DNA of 64,000 nucleotides from Moesziomyces globuligerus (taxonomy: Eukaryota > Basidiomycota > Ustilaginomycetes > Ustilaginales > Ustilaginaceae), in assembly GCA_030849465.1 (NCBI GenBank), contig JARVLF010000012.1:186001-250000 (forward strand), given 5' to 3'. This document shows, one piece after another, positions 53,547 through 64,000 of this stretch. The position numbers and the translations under genes are program-made. Position 1 is the stretch's first letter. Every line of letters starts with the position of its first letter. Under the pieces are notes generated by a model. It did no database searches, was not told the DNA's origin, and saw only the letters and a list, made by a program, of their open reading frames with translations.

Positions 53547-54737
53547 ATGCTGGCTACGAGGCTGCGATCATAAATTCGGACGTGAGGATCGTGGTGCAAA
53601 GGAGTGGTGTGCACGGATGGTGGCTGCTTCCGATGGCGTGGTTGGAAGCAGTGGGTGCAGGGTGTGTGGAGACTGCGGCGGCCGAGATGGAGCAAGGAAG
53701 CGGTGGCGAGTGGGTGGAGCGGGTGGGACGGTGGGCGGGTGGAAGGGTTGAGAGGTTTGACCGCCGGCGGAAAGGTGCAGAATGAAATGAAGCCGAGCGA
53801 CTGAGAGCGTGAGAGAATCGTAGGATGTGGTGAGGAGGCTGCACTGCCACTGGTTGAGCGCCAGGCGCTTTGCAGGGGATCGATGAGGCGATACGATTGT
53901 CGCCGACTCGAAGAGATGGGTCGGCGGTGGGGTGAATGCGCAGTCGACTGGCAACAAGCTCAAGCGCAAAAAGCGTGGCGGTAGATTGCGGGAGTGCGCT
54001 GCGGGACAGCGCTGCGGGACGGCGATAGCTGAGCCAGAGTTGAGCTAGGGAATCGCAAACGGGACGATCTCTGACGCAAGCTGTTCGGACGGAGGTACGG
54101 ATGAAGTTCCAAGTCAACAGCTGCGGGAAGCGTTGTCGAAGAGCGAGGTGGGAAAAGGTGTAGCGATGCGATGCGGCAGCGATCAGAGCTCGTTTCGTAT
54201 CGTCCTCGGGCGTGGTGGGTGGATAAGATTGAGTTGGCGCGCTCAGGACCGGATTGAAGCGATGTGCAGAGGTGGTCAAATGCAAACAGGGTTGGTGGTG
54301 ACGAAGCAAGTTGGGTTGGTCGGATGCGATCAACGGGTGATGAAGGGGAGGATGAAAAGATGCGCAGGGGAAGGAGAGAAGCGAGCGAGAAGGACCAAGG
54401 AGAGGGAGGGAGAGATGGAGCTCAGGCGGAGAAGGGTGACGTTGAGCTGGGAGGAAGCGGTCAGGGTCAGATGGAGAGAGCATCAGGTTGCTGTCGGAGG
54501 GCGGGAGAGCGCCAATAAGCCCCAACGTGAGCGTAACCATGAGGTAAGTTTGGAGCAAGCATCGCAGCGCAGCGCAGCGCAAGAGGCGCATGCACTGCAG
54601 TGTGCATGAGTGTGCAGCTCAGATGCTGAAGCGGGGGAGCATCGCGAGCGAGAGCGAGATGCAGCTGCCAGAGCAAAGCGTGGTCAGAGTGGGCGGCGGT
54701 GCGTTGCCAAGGGTTTGTTGCGGCGACTAAGGGAGCT

Positions 54738-54767
54738 CAGCAGGCAACAGCAGGCAACAGCAGGCAA
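54738..54767. repeat. Tandem repeat, 10-nt unit CAGGCAACAG
   Basis: Two full units and most of a third, in the gene-poor block. Confidence 0.85.
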
Positions 54768-54860
54768 AGTGAGCCGAATCGACGGTTGACAAGGATGAGT
54801 CGGCTTCCGATCCGTGCCATCAGCGAGATTGCAGAGCGCGGCAGAGTGCGGCCCAGGCGA

Positions 54861-54890
54861 CATGCACGGCATGCACGGCATGCACGGCAT
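54861..54890. repeat. Tandem repeat, 9-nt unit CATGCACGG
   Basis: Three perfect units plus CAT. A related CATGCATTTGGGTT pair lies at about 54920-54955. Confidence 0.85.
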
Positions 54891-55690
54891 ACGTGGGTGG
54901 AGTCGGCGCGGTTTGGGTGCATGCATGCATTTGGGTTCATGCATTTGGGTTCATGCCTCTGAATGCCTCGCTCTCTCTCTCTCTTCCCGGGGGGTCGATG
55001 ACATCCATCGGCATCGGCCGGAGACGCTAACGGTGCCACTGCGCTCGGAATGCTGCTGCGTCGACGCAGGCGATGCGGTGCGGTGCGGTGCCGAGCGTTG
55101 CGTTGCGATGCGATGCGACCGGAACAAGATCCGAAGGGCGCCTCGGCGCAACTCGATGACTGGCTCGATGCAGGCGAGCGCGAGCCGCCATGGCCGACAG
55201 GCTGCGTCGCTCGCCATGGATCGGACGAGCCGTGTCAGTCGGTCAGTCGGTCGGTTGGATGGATCGACAGAGCGCGCAAGGGGCGATGTGCAGAAGCCCG
55301 GACCAAAATCATCGTGCCGCGGAAGGTTTCTTTTTCGCCTCGCCCCCCCCCCCCTCTTTGGAAAATAAATTTCCTGAGTTTGAATTTGGCTGGCGTCCGG
55401 CCACCTCATCATGCGTGGCCGTTGCGTAGCTGACTCGCAGCGCAGACATGGTTGAAAACCGACGCTGCCTCAACCGAGCCAGTCGACTGACAGATCCATG
55501 CGAAACCACAAATTGTTTAGCCGAATCGCGTGCATCGCGATGACGGCGCCCGCACACTGTCACACGAACCGCACACCTTGATCAACTCGCGTCCCTCCGC
55601 TTTCGACATTGAGGCTGGAAAGCGTCTGCAGTGAAGCCTTGGCCTTGCGTGCACGCGTGCTGCTGTCGAGGATCGGGCAATCTTGCGTCG

Positions 55691-55716
55691 CAAGCCAAGC
55701 CAAGCCAAGCCAAGCC
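55691..55716. repeat. (CAAGC)5 pentanucleotide repeat
   Basis: Five perfect CAAGC units, in the gene-poor block. Confidence 0.9.
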
Positions 55717-58219
55717 ATAATGCTACAGTATCTGCTATCGCAGCAGGTTGAGGCACCCGTCGGGCGGTGGCACGCCACTCTTGATGCAGCCGCAGCTCGG
55801 CTTTGCAGCCTCTTGGTTCGGGCGCATCGCGTTCTGCGTCTTGGCACTCGCCCTTCGTGGACGCCTAGCCGCCTTGGCACATCCGTCGGCGTAGGCGGCC
55901 TTGGTCTCTTGGCCGACAGCGACCGGGTGCTCTCGTGCATGCTCGTGTCCACCGGGGCTTGGCGCCGCTTGCTGAACCCTAGCCTCGCCTCCGATAGGGG
56001 GGTCGATGGCAACATCGGTTGCTGTTCTCTTCCAAAAATCGTTTGCAATTTCTTTCTTCGGGTCTCTTTTTCGCTCCTTTTTTTTCGGGGGCTGTTCAGA
56101 TCACCGCGATCTGTGTGAGCGTCAACTGTTCCGCCCCGCGCGCAGATCGTAGCGCCGTTTACCGAACAAATCCCTTGCCAACCGAGCACAGCTTCAGAGT
56201 CAGGGCCGTGCGGGCCGACCGAGGGGATTGCGCCGATTGCGATCCGCTTTGGGTTTCGCCTGCACCGCCGCCTGATTGTTTCCAAAAAAAAACCCCCCTT
56301 TGGTCGAGCTCTCATGCCTATAGCGGGCAAAGTAGCGACCGAGGCCCGGCCCTGTGCTAAACCACAGTAAACGCGTCATGAATCGCTGTCAGCACAATCT
56401 TGCCTCGCCCGAGTCGCGTCCTCGTAGCTCGCAAAAGTGTCTCGCTCCAATGCACCATCACCGCATCGTGCCTCTCAGGGTGCCATGATCGCGTGGTCGC
56501 CCCCATGCGCGCTTGCCCCACTCTCACCCTTTGGCCATGTGCTTGTGTGCTTCCGTGCTTCTGTGACCCGGGCCGTTGTTCGTCTGTCCCCACTTGCCGG
56601 ATCTGATGGACAGCGTGCCACTCGAGGGGAAACCTCCGTATCGGTGCGATCCCTTCCGAACTCATGCGTGACCTCACCAGTTTGGCACCGATGCCGCACT
56701 TGCCGTCGCGGCGTCCATCCACGGGACGCGGCCAGAGACGTCGAGATCGGACTTTGAATCTGCAGCGCGAGCCACAGCCTCGAAGCTTGCCGTTGCTCTT
56801 TTGCCTTGGTCGACTCCGCCTCCGCCTGGATCTGCGATGGATCTCTCCCAGCTTGCGCCTCGCCTCGATATGGCCGTGATCGGATGGCAATGCCTACCAC
56901 GCGGCTTGGGCGAGTGCACCGCGTGGTCAACCTCTCTCCTTTCGCGCGCTCTTACCAAGTTCCGTCCCCTAGGCAGCACCAAGGTCGTCGGGCAAACGAC
57001 GATGAGCTCCGCAAGGACTCACTGCTCACGTCAACCGGAGATTGCCATTGGTTCACTGTGAGGAGCGAGCGCGCCTGGTTCGAGGACCTCTTAGCCGGCG
57101 GCATTGTTTTGAGCCAGCGCGACGGACGGCCACACGGGTTTCATGCAGCTGCCGTCTGGATGCGAAAAGAAAAATACCGCCGGTCGGAGTGTGCGTCCCA
57201 ACGCGCTCCCTCTGCTCGCCTCGATGCATCCATCAAACCGAATCTGGCCTAGTCGTCCTTGACCGGCACCCATCTGCGGCCACGGTCAAGTCGAAAAGGC
57301 TGCAGGATTCGGGTGTACTGTAGACCTTCATCCAGCTGAAAAGAATATCTGCTGAAGAAAACGTCTGTCCGGCATGCTGCGTGCGTGGACTTCAACTCCG
57401 CATCTAGACTCTTTCCCCCCCGAACCCACCATGGTCGCGAAGCTCCAGACCTCCGGAACTCTCGAAACAGCTCCAATCGAAGCGAAGACAAGGGCGCGGT
57501 CAGGCGATGGTGAACCACGTGCAGGCATGTGCCGCCGGCCCCGCTTGAACCAGAATAGGGGGGCTTCCACGCACACGTCCACAGCATCATGTGTCACCAA
57601 CACGCTCAGAGCGGTCCGTACCCGAGCATGCCCCTCGCCGTGATGAGATAGGAGCCACAGCGCCCTGCAAACCCCCGCCCCCTGACGCTCGACCCCTTTG
57701 CGGCGTTTGACCGGCTCGTGCGGAATGAGACGCTGCGCATCGACAGGTGGGCTTCTCCATGTGCGCATGGCACCGCGGCGCGCTTTGCCATTGGGTCGGT
57801 TCAGATCAAAGGCGCCGAGCGATCGCAAAGCAACACAGAGCTTGTTGTTCTACGCTTGCTCTCATTGCGCTCAGACCTTCTCAAGTCGCGGTGTCCTGGA
57901 GTCGCAGAGGCGCGCAGTGAATATTCTGTTAGACACGCGGTCTAACAAACTGGAGCCAAACCCACCTTGCCCTGGCATTTGTGCACTGCAAGAGACAAGA
58001 AGAGGGCAGCAGAGTGTGGAGGTGTTGGCCCTGATTTTGAGGTCAACGCGCCTCCACTCAACGCGCCGAGGGTCGCGAATTCCTGTTGAGCGCAGTTTTC
58101 GGTGGCAGCTTCGACCTCCTCGATCGGATTCTGCTCAGCGCCAGCGCTCACACCTGTGCTTTGCTCCTCCATCACACTTGGAGCGCCCTTGGTGGCGGCG
58201 GCGGGCACAAGCACACACG

Positions 58220-59800
58220 ATGAGCGTACTGCTAGAGACGTCGGTCGGCGACATTGTGATCGACCTGCACACCGAGGCGGCGCCGCGCTCGTGCACCAAC
58301 TTCCTCAAGCTCTGCTCCAAGCACTTCTACAAGCTCAATGCCTTCTTCCGCGTCGAGAAGGACTTCCTCGCTCAGACGGGCGATCCCACCAACACGGGCA
58401 GAGGCGGCGCCTCGATCTGGTCGCAGCTGCCCTCCTCCTCGCACGACCGACTCGATGGCGACCTCTTCCGTCCCGACACGCCCGCGACGCTCAAGCACAC
58501 CAGCAAGGGCACCGTCTCGTTCGCTTGCGTGCAGAGCAAGGACGACACGGAGCAGGAGCGCAGCACGCTGCTCGCAGGATCGCAATTCTTCATCACGCTC
58601 AAGGACGAGATCGACTACCTCGATGGCAAGCATGCGCCCTTCGGAGCCGTGGTCGAGGGACACGAGCCCGGTGGCACGCTCGACAAGATCAACGCCGCCT
58701 TCACCGACGACCTCAAGCGGCCGCTCAAGGACATCCGCATCCGCCACGTCGTGGTGCTCGAAGACCCGTTCCCAGATCCACACGGGTTCGAGCCTCCTTC
58801 GCGCTCGCCCTCGCCCACGCCGTCCCAGCTGAATGCGCTGCGGCTGGCCGACGACGAGGATCTGAGCGAAGAGCGCGCCGACGCCGACAAGGAGGAGCAG
58901 CGACGCAACGCCGACACCAACGCCGCCGCACTCACGCTCGAAATGGTCGGCGATCTGCCCTTTGCCGAGATCCGTCCGCCCGAAAACATCCTCTTTGTCT
59001 GCAAGCTCAACCCGGTCACCCGCAGCGACGATCTCGAACTCATCTTTTCGCGCTTCGGCACCATCCTCTCGTGCGAGGTCATCAAGGACAAGAAGACCGG
59101 CGACTCGCTCCAGTACGCCTTTATCGAGTTCGACAAGAAGGACGACGCAGAGCGCGCCTACTTCAAGATGCAGAACGTCCTCGTCGACGACCGCAGGATC
59201 TGGGTCGACTTTTCCCAGAGCGTCAGCCGGCTCCACGGCGACTGGGTCAAGGGCCGCAATGGAGGCAGAGAAGCGCCACGCGGACTCTACAAGTGGGGCG
59301 AGGGCTCTGGTAGGAACGGATCGCATGCAGCGGCTCGCACCGACTCGTACCGACCCCGCGACCGCAGTGGGCGGGATGAGGTCTACAGGCGTCGCGACCG
59401 AGCACAAGATCGAGATGACCGGTCCCGCACGTCGGATCCGGTTCGACACGATCGCGATCGTAGGGATCGCTCGCCGCGCAGGGATGACGACAGGGAGCGC
59501 GATCACAGAAGATCGAGACGGAGGGAGGACGAAGATCGATCACGCAGAGATTCACGTCGCGACGCCAGGGACACACACGATCGCAGCGCGAGGGCTCGAG
59601 ACGATCAAGACCGCAGGCACCGCGACTCGACTTCCCGCCGCGAACACACATCCGGTCGTCCGGATCGCTCTGAGCGCGACCGTGATCGTGAGCGTGAGCG
59701 TGATCGCACGGGCGGCAGTAGTCGAAGACATCGGGGCGAAGATAGAAATCGCAGCGACGATTCGCGTTCGCAGCATCGAGGAGAGTCTCGGCGGCACTAG
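58220..59800 (+). CDS. RRM-containing cyclophilin (PPIL4/Cyp6-type peptidyl-prolyl isomerase)
   Basis: 526 residues from ATG 58220 (MSVLLETSVGDIVIDLHTEA), the exact usual start of this subfamily; the frame is open upstream but without homology. The cyclophilin domain covers residues 1-165 (CTNFLKLCSKHFYKLNAFFR, AQTGDPTNTGRGGASIW, GSQFFITLKDEIDYLDGKHA). The RRM covers about 250-337 (ENILFVCKLNPVTRSDDLEL, then CEVIKDKKTGDSLQYAFIEF). The C-terminal 170 residues are an RD/RS/RE-rich tail. Members are nuclear and linked to splicing and RNA polymerase II CTD regulation (Rct1 in S. pombe). As in the subfamily, the domain lacks some residues of classical cyclophilins (for example a shortened Arg/Phe catalytic patch: FFRVEKDFLAQ), so isomerase activity may be low. 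Confidence 0.93.
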   Translation: MSVLLETSVGDIVIDLHTEAAPRSCTNFLKLCSKHFYKLNAFFRVEKDFLAQTGDPTNTGRGGASIWSQLPSSSHDRLDGDLFRPDTPATLKHTSKGTVSFACVQSKDDTEQERSTLLAGSQFFITLKDEIDYLDGKHAPFGAVVEGHEPGGTLDKINAAFTDDLKRPLKDIRIRHVVVLEDPFPDPHGFEPPSRSPSPTPSQLNALRLADDEDLSEERADADKEEQRRNADTNAAALTLEMVGDLPFAEIRPPENILFVCKLNPVTRSDDLELIFSRFGTILSCEVIKDKKTGDSLQYAFIEFDKKDDAERAYFKMQNVLVDDRRIWVDFSQSVSRLHGDWVKGRNGGREAPRGLYKWGEGSGRNGSHAAARTDSYRPRDRSGRDEVYRRRDRAQDRDDRSRTSDPVRHDRDRRDRSPRRDDDRERDHRRSRRREDEDRSRRDSRRDARDTHDRSARARDDQDRRHRDSTSRREHTSGRPDRSERDRDRERERDRTGGSSRRHRGEDRNRSDDSRSQHRGESRRH

Positions 59801-60199
59801 CGTCGTTGAAAGTCCAGCGTTGGGCCCGCTGCAATCTGGGATCGGCCATTTGTCCCAGCCCATTGTGGCAACATTGCAAGCAGACAAGCCCAGGAGCGAT
59901 TGTGTATCTAGGTGTCTCGTTGAAGGTTGTTGCGTGCACGGGTCCCCGACGAACATGGCCCTAGTGCGAGTATCCGATTTTGAGTTGAAGTGGAAGATCC
60001 GCGTTCCGTCTGTGCGCAGTGCATTTTGTGCGGTTCTCGGGAATGGCACACGTGTGTCGGACAACTGGAAACAGCCTTCTTCAATCACGGCTCGCGCTTC
60101 TTCTCACACGATCCCACCTTCTCATCACCACTCACCTTCCGACCTCGTCTGCACCACACCTTGGCCGACTTTGTGGGTCGCGATGCGATTCTTGCCGAC
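59801..60199. other. Intergenic region upstream of the ClC gene
   Basis: 399 nt between two plus-strand genes. The ClC frame is open back to 59990 without coding character. C/T-rich from about 60080, as in a leader. Nothing else seen. Confidence 0.55.
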
Positions 60200-63100
60200 A
60201 TGAGTGCATCCCCCCACACCAGGTCGGGCGCGCTGGCGCCCTCGCCCACGGCGGCCTTCTTTCCCGGCTCGTCGCGGCGCAGCAGCGTCTACGCCGCCAA
60301 CGCTGCGGCCGAGGACGACGATGCGCTCGAAGAGATCCGCAGATACGAGTCCTTCTCCACCGTAGACTGGGTCGTCGACAGCACGCGCGAACGCAACCGC
60401 ATCGCCCGCGAACGCCTCGCCGCCTCCGCCCACTTTGTCCCGTCGTCCAGCGCACATCTCGCCAACGGCTCCACCGGCGCCGACGCCGCTTGGGGCCACG
60501 TCGGCTTTGGCAGAGCCGGCATTCCGCCCAGATGGTGGTCGCGTGGACCATGGGGCAGGAGGGCCTGGCTCGTCTGGGGCATCGTCAAGAGCGCGCTCGC
60601 CGCCTTTACCGATAGCGGCGTGATCGTGCTCGTCGGCATCCTCATCGGCCTCAACATGGGCGTCATCAGCTTGGCCACGGAATGGGCCTCCGACCTCAAG
60701 CAGGGATACTGCAGCTCAGGCTGGTGGCTCAACCAGAAGTTCTGCTGCTGGGAAATGATGGATTCTGCAGGCCCAGGCGGTGCACCGCTACCTGCAGCCG
60801 CCAAGGCGCTCGCAACCACCACCGTCACAGTCACCGCATCCGCGGCATCTTCGACTGCAAGTGGGACGGCGGCTCTGCTCTCGTCGACTGCTCCAGCGGC
60901 TGTGGCGAGTCGAGCGGCGGCTAGGGCAATCGCGCACGAAGCCTACAACCTGACAATACGCGCCTTGCCCGATCATGAATTGTGGTCGAGGGCTGCGCAG
61001 AACGTCTTTCACGATGGCCTTGGCGGAGCAATGCGACTGGCAGCACGTGCGGAGGGATCGGCCGCGGCAGGTGCGGGCGACTTCAGCGAGACGTGCACCG
61101 ACTGGGTGCCTTGGTCGCACTGGACGTTCCCGGCGTGGATCATCTACATGCTCTTTGCTGGCCTGCTCTCGTTCGTGTGCGCGCACCTCGTCAGGTCGTT
61201 TGCGCCCTACGCAGCCGGCAGCGGCATCTCGGAGATCAAGTGCATCTTGGCCGGCTTCGTGATCAACGGCTATCTCGGCTTCTGGACGCTGGCCATCAAG
61301 AGCCTCACCTTGCCGCTGGCCATCGCGTCCGGGCTCAGCGTAGGCAAGGAAGGGCCGGCGGTGCACGTGGCCTGCTGCATCGGCAACGTGGTCGCCAGCT
61401 TCTTCCGCTCCTTCAACCGTAGCCAGGCCAAGATGCGCGAGCTGCTGACCGCGGCGTCGGCGGCGGGCGTCGCCGTGGCCTTCGGCTCGCCCGTCGGCGG
61501 CGTGCTCTTCTCGCTCGAGGAGATGGCGTACAACTTTCCAGCGTCGACCATGTGGCGCTCGTTCCTGTGCGCGCTCGCGGCCACTGTGACGCTCTCGTTC
61601 ATGAACCCTTTCCGCACGGGCAAGCTGGTGCTCTTCCAGGTCTCGTACGACCGCGACTGGCACTACTTTGAGATCTTGTTCTACCTCATCATCGGCGTCT
61701 TTGGCGGGCTGTACGGCGCGTTTGTCATCAAGTACAACCTCCAGGTGCAGTCGTTCCGCCGCAGCTACCTGGCCAAGCACGGCGTGAGCGAGGTGGTGGT
61801 GCTGGCGGTGCTGACGGCGTTCATCGGCTATGCCAACAAGTTTCTGCGCATCGACATGACCGAATCGCTCGAGATCCTCTTTCGCGAATGCGAGGGCGGC
61901 GGCGACTACGACAACCTCTGCCAGAGCTGGGCGCAGTGGAGGATGGTCAACTCGCTGCTGCTGGCGACGGTGCTGCGCACGGCGCTCGTCATCATCTCGT
62001 ACGGCTGCAAGGTGCCGGCGGGCATCTTTGTACCGTCCATGGCGATCGGTGCTACGTTTGGCCGCATGGTCGGCATCCTCGTCAAGGCGCTCTACAACGC
62101 GTTTCCGCACTGGTCGCTCTTCTCGGCGTGCCAGCCCGACGTGCCGTGCATCACGCCGGGCACGTACGCCTTTCTCGGCGCCGCCGCCGCGCTCGCCGGC
62201 GTCACGCGCATCACGGTCGCCGTCGTCGTCGTCATCATGTTCGAACTCACCGGCGCACTCACCTACATCCTCCCGACCATGATCGTCGTCGGCATCACCA
62301 AGGGCGTTGCCGACTGGTTCTCGCGCGGCGGCATCGCCGAGCAGATGATCAAGTTCTCCGGCTATCCGTTCCTCGACAAGGACGACCACAGCTTCGGCGT
62401 ACCCGTGGCGGATGTGATGCGGGCGGATCCGCAGGTGCTCTACGCTGACGGGATGCGGCTGGGTGAGCTCGAGCGCATGCTCGCCGACGGCACCTACAAG
62501 GGTCTTCCGCTGGTGCAGAGCAAGGGCGACGCCATGCTGCTCGGGTATGCGGGCAAGACCGAGCTGCGCTACGCGATCGCAAAGGCGAGGCGCGCGCGCG
62601 CGCTCCATGCGGACACCATGTGTCTGTTCAGCGTCGGGCCGTATGCCTCGCGCGGCTCGGCGCAGGGTGGAGGGCGGAGGACGCAGCAGCAGGATCTGCT
62701 CAATGTGGCCTCGCTGCCGACGACGGCGGCGGCGGACCAGGCGGTGCGCGAAGACATGCTCAGTCGGTTCAGCGGTGCGACGGCGTCGAGCAATGCGCTG
62801 GGTCTCGGCAGCAACGCGCCGCGCGGGTCGCAGCGTCGGCACGAATCCGAGTCGCTCATCGGGCAGGTGGATGGCGGGCAGGATGACGAGGACGATGCAC
62901 CACCTACGTCGGGCTACGCGGCTGGGGACGAGGATGTGGCGGATGCCGAGTTGGGCGAGGCGGGAGCGGGGGTGGATGGCGAAGGGGATTCGGATGTGCT
63001 CGAGCTGGGTGGATGGATTGATCCGACGCCGCTCATCGTGCAGCCGGACATGGCGCTCGAGACGGTGATGGATCTGTTCAAGAACCTGGGACCGCGCGTG

Positions 63101-63543
63101 ATCCTCGTGGTCGAGTACGGTCGGCTCTCGGGGCTGGTGACGGTCAAAGATGTGCTCAAGCGCATCGCGCAGCAGGAAAAGGCCGAGGCGGCGGCGCGCG
63201 CTCGGCGGCGCTGCCGCACGCGCACTCTGCGCATGCCGAGAGCTTTGGCGGTGGCGAGCTCGAGGTGCTGCTCAAGGAGGCGTACGAGTGGGCGCAGCAG
63301 CGCTGGGCGACGGTCGCTCCGCATCTCGACCGCATCGGCGCTAGGCTCGGTCTCAACTCGAGCCGTCCTCCACCGCGCAGACCCGCGGGCGCGTATGCGC
63401 ACCTCAGCTCCGAGTCAGGGTACGACTCGACGCCCGAGCCCGAATCCGAGTCGGTCCCTCTCCAGAGCCCGCCGTCCGGCAATCAACGTCACAAACCACA
63501 CGAGGACCAGCACTCGTTTGTCCTCGGTGACGCCGACGAGTGA
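60200..63543 (+). CDS. ClC-family chloride channel/exchanger with an apparent frameshift near the C-terminus
   Basis: About 1114 residues if one missing base is allowed; the start is MSASPHTRSGALAPSPT. The ClC core runs from about residue 125: GSGISEIKCI (340), GKEGPAVHVACCIG (382, gating Glu 384), FSLEEMAYNFP (437, with the proton Glu of exchangers), KVPAGIFVPSMAIGATFGRM and a last helix region TRITVAVVVVIMFELTG. Two CBS domains follow (VADVMRADPQVLY and PLIVQPDMALETVMDLF to GRLSGLVTVKDVLKRI), separated by about 150 disordered residues. Between about 63182 and 63210 the frame changes: the continuing frame gives Arg-rich nonsense to 63751, while the -1 frame gives SAALPHAHSAHAESFGGGEL, LLKEAYEWAQQRWATVAPHL and a proper stop at 63543. 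The span is one base short of a whole number of codons. Likely located in Golgi/endosomal or vacuolar membranes. Confidence 0.92.
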
Positions 63544-63712
63544 CACTGTCCCGTGCACAGCCATACGCGCGCGCACGTCGAGTGCGAGAGAACAATCACG
63601 TTGCACGACACAAAAACAACTCGACTGTGCGAACTGTGCCAAGGGTGGTGGTGTGAGATCGACCCAAGGCTACGGACGGAAGAGACGTGCTTGGGTCGAT
63701 ATGCTGTCTGGC

Positions 63713-64000
63713 TCAGCGGAGCTTCTTGTCTTCGAAGAAGCCCTGTATTGAGAAGCGGAGAAGAAGGGTGAGTCTGAGGCGCTTTTGGACCAGGAAAAGG
63801 ATCGAAGGGTGCGGTGCGGGGGCAACTTACGCGAAGGTGTCTTAGTTGCCAGACACAAGCGCCGAGGAGGGTGACGAGTTGGAGGGAGCTCCACCACATT
63901 GCTCTGGAGTTTGTGACTTCGGAGAGGTCTCTGAACTGGGCCTCTCTTTCTCGCTGGTACTGCTGTTCCTTCCTGATATCTCGGAGGAGAGCGTTGAGGT
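63713..64000 (-). CDS. p24-family (emp24/TMED) cargo receptor, 3' end
   Basis: Partial: the 5' part lies right of the window. Exon parts 64000-63831 and 63742-63713, with an 88-nt intron (GTAAGT...ACAG, phase 0). The joined end reads LNALLRDIRKEQQYQRERE (coiled coil), AMWWSSLQLVTLLGACVWQL (membrane helix), then RHLRGFFEDKKLR and stop. The ending has the FF and KKxx signals by which p24 proteins cycle between ER and Golgi in COPII and COPI coats. FFxxKKLx favours the delta group (Erv25/TMED10), but the GOLD domain that would settle this is not in the window. Convergent with the ClC gene: stops are 170 bp apart. Confidence 0.9.

Larger units (their letters stand above)
53365..58219. other. Gene-poor block rich in short tandem repeats
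   Basis: About 4.9 kb with no supportable gene. It carries several short tandem arrays (listed separately), a C12 run at 55343-55354, an A9-C7 run near 56285 and an 8-bp hairpin at 57927-57947. Left part: promoter and C/T-rich leader of the signal-peptide protein (minus). Right part: upstream region of the RRM-cyclophilin. A 345-codon minus frame (53554-54591) is Ser/Pro/His/Leu-rich, with no motif; I take it as leader DNA. Confidence 0.55.

Noticed and set aside
53554..54591. 345-codon minus frame in the gene-poor block
   Set aside because: Ser/Pro/His/Leu-rich sequence from a C/T-rich leader; no domain, no conserved-looking segment.
57698..58219. Upstream extension of the cyclophilin frame
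   Set aside because: The family start (MSVLLETSVGDI) is at 58220; the extra 174 codons show no homology.
59990..60199. Upstream extension of the ClC frame
   Set aside because: Reads like leader DNA. The ATG at 60200 starts a Ser/Ala-rich N-terminus normal for the family.
63211..63751. Arg-rich C-terminus of the unshifted ClC frame
   Set aside because: Low-complexity product overlapping the p24 last exon; the other frame gives a protein-like tail.
1..64000. tRNA genes, CRISPR arrays, operons, riboswitches
   Set aside because: I scanned the gaps by eye for tRNA B boxes and found none; the other classes are not expected in a fungal nuclear genome and none was seen.

Overview
The window looks like nuclear DNA of a smut fungus (Ustilaginomycotina, Ustilago/Sporisorium/Moesziomyces type). 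It is GC-rich. Most genes are long uninterrupted reading frames with serine- and alanine-rich disordered tails. The few introns are mostly short, with GTAAGT-like donors. A 5S rRNA of basidiomycete type lies on its own away from rDNA. This placement is inferred from gene style and protein resemblance; no search was run.

Layout. At the left edge (1-906, minus) is the 5' part of an open Gag reading frame of an LTR retrotransposon, with a primer-binding-site-like motif and a possible LTR edge behind it. Then come a PMC1-type Ca2+-ATPase (1627-5544, -), a Utp8-like ribosome-biogenesis protein (7315-10236, -), a large protein with an H2A-like histone fold (12284-15859, +), a three-exon MFS transporter (17386-19163, +) and a PHO89-type phosphate transporter (20184-22046, -). 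CAND1 (24001-27906, +) and a PCID2/Csn12 PCI protein (27951-29342, -) are convergent, 44 bp apart. A small unknown membrane protein (29910-30494, -) sits directly behind a 1925-residue serine-rich membrane protein (30557-36334, -). Mediator subunit Med18 (38211-39236, +) is followed by a MutL/MLH3 C-terminal endonuclease half without its ATPase half (39348-40592, -). Next are a four-exon histone H1 (41989-43409, -), a short 3' gene fragment (46420-46785, -), a 5S rRNA gene (46965-47082, -), the AP-1 mu chain (47495-48906, +), a three-exon phenolic acid decarboxylase (49051-49750, -), the Fe-S assembly ATPase Cfd1 (50579-51631, +) and a signal-peptide membrane protein (52063-53364, -). A gene-poor block of about 4.9 kb with many short tandem repeats follows. 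The right end holds an RRM-cyclophilin (58220-59800, +), a ClC chloride transporter with an apparent frameshift (60200-63543, +) and the 3' end of a p24-family cargo receptor (63713-64000, -).

Most genes are unrelated housekeeping genes, as expected for a fungal chromosome arm. Loose themes are ion and nutrient transport (Ca2+, phosphate, organic anion, chloride), vesicle traffic (AP-1, p24) and nuclear processes (Med18, H1, histone-fold protein, Utp8, PCID2). I see no gene cluster that reads as a new multi-gene system. The points most worth a second look are the MLH3 half-gene, the ClC frameshift, the retrotransposon edge, the H2A-like fold in a large unknown protein, and the 5S gene lying next to a gene remnant.
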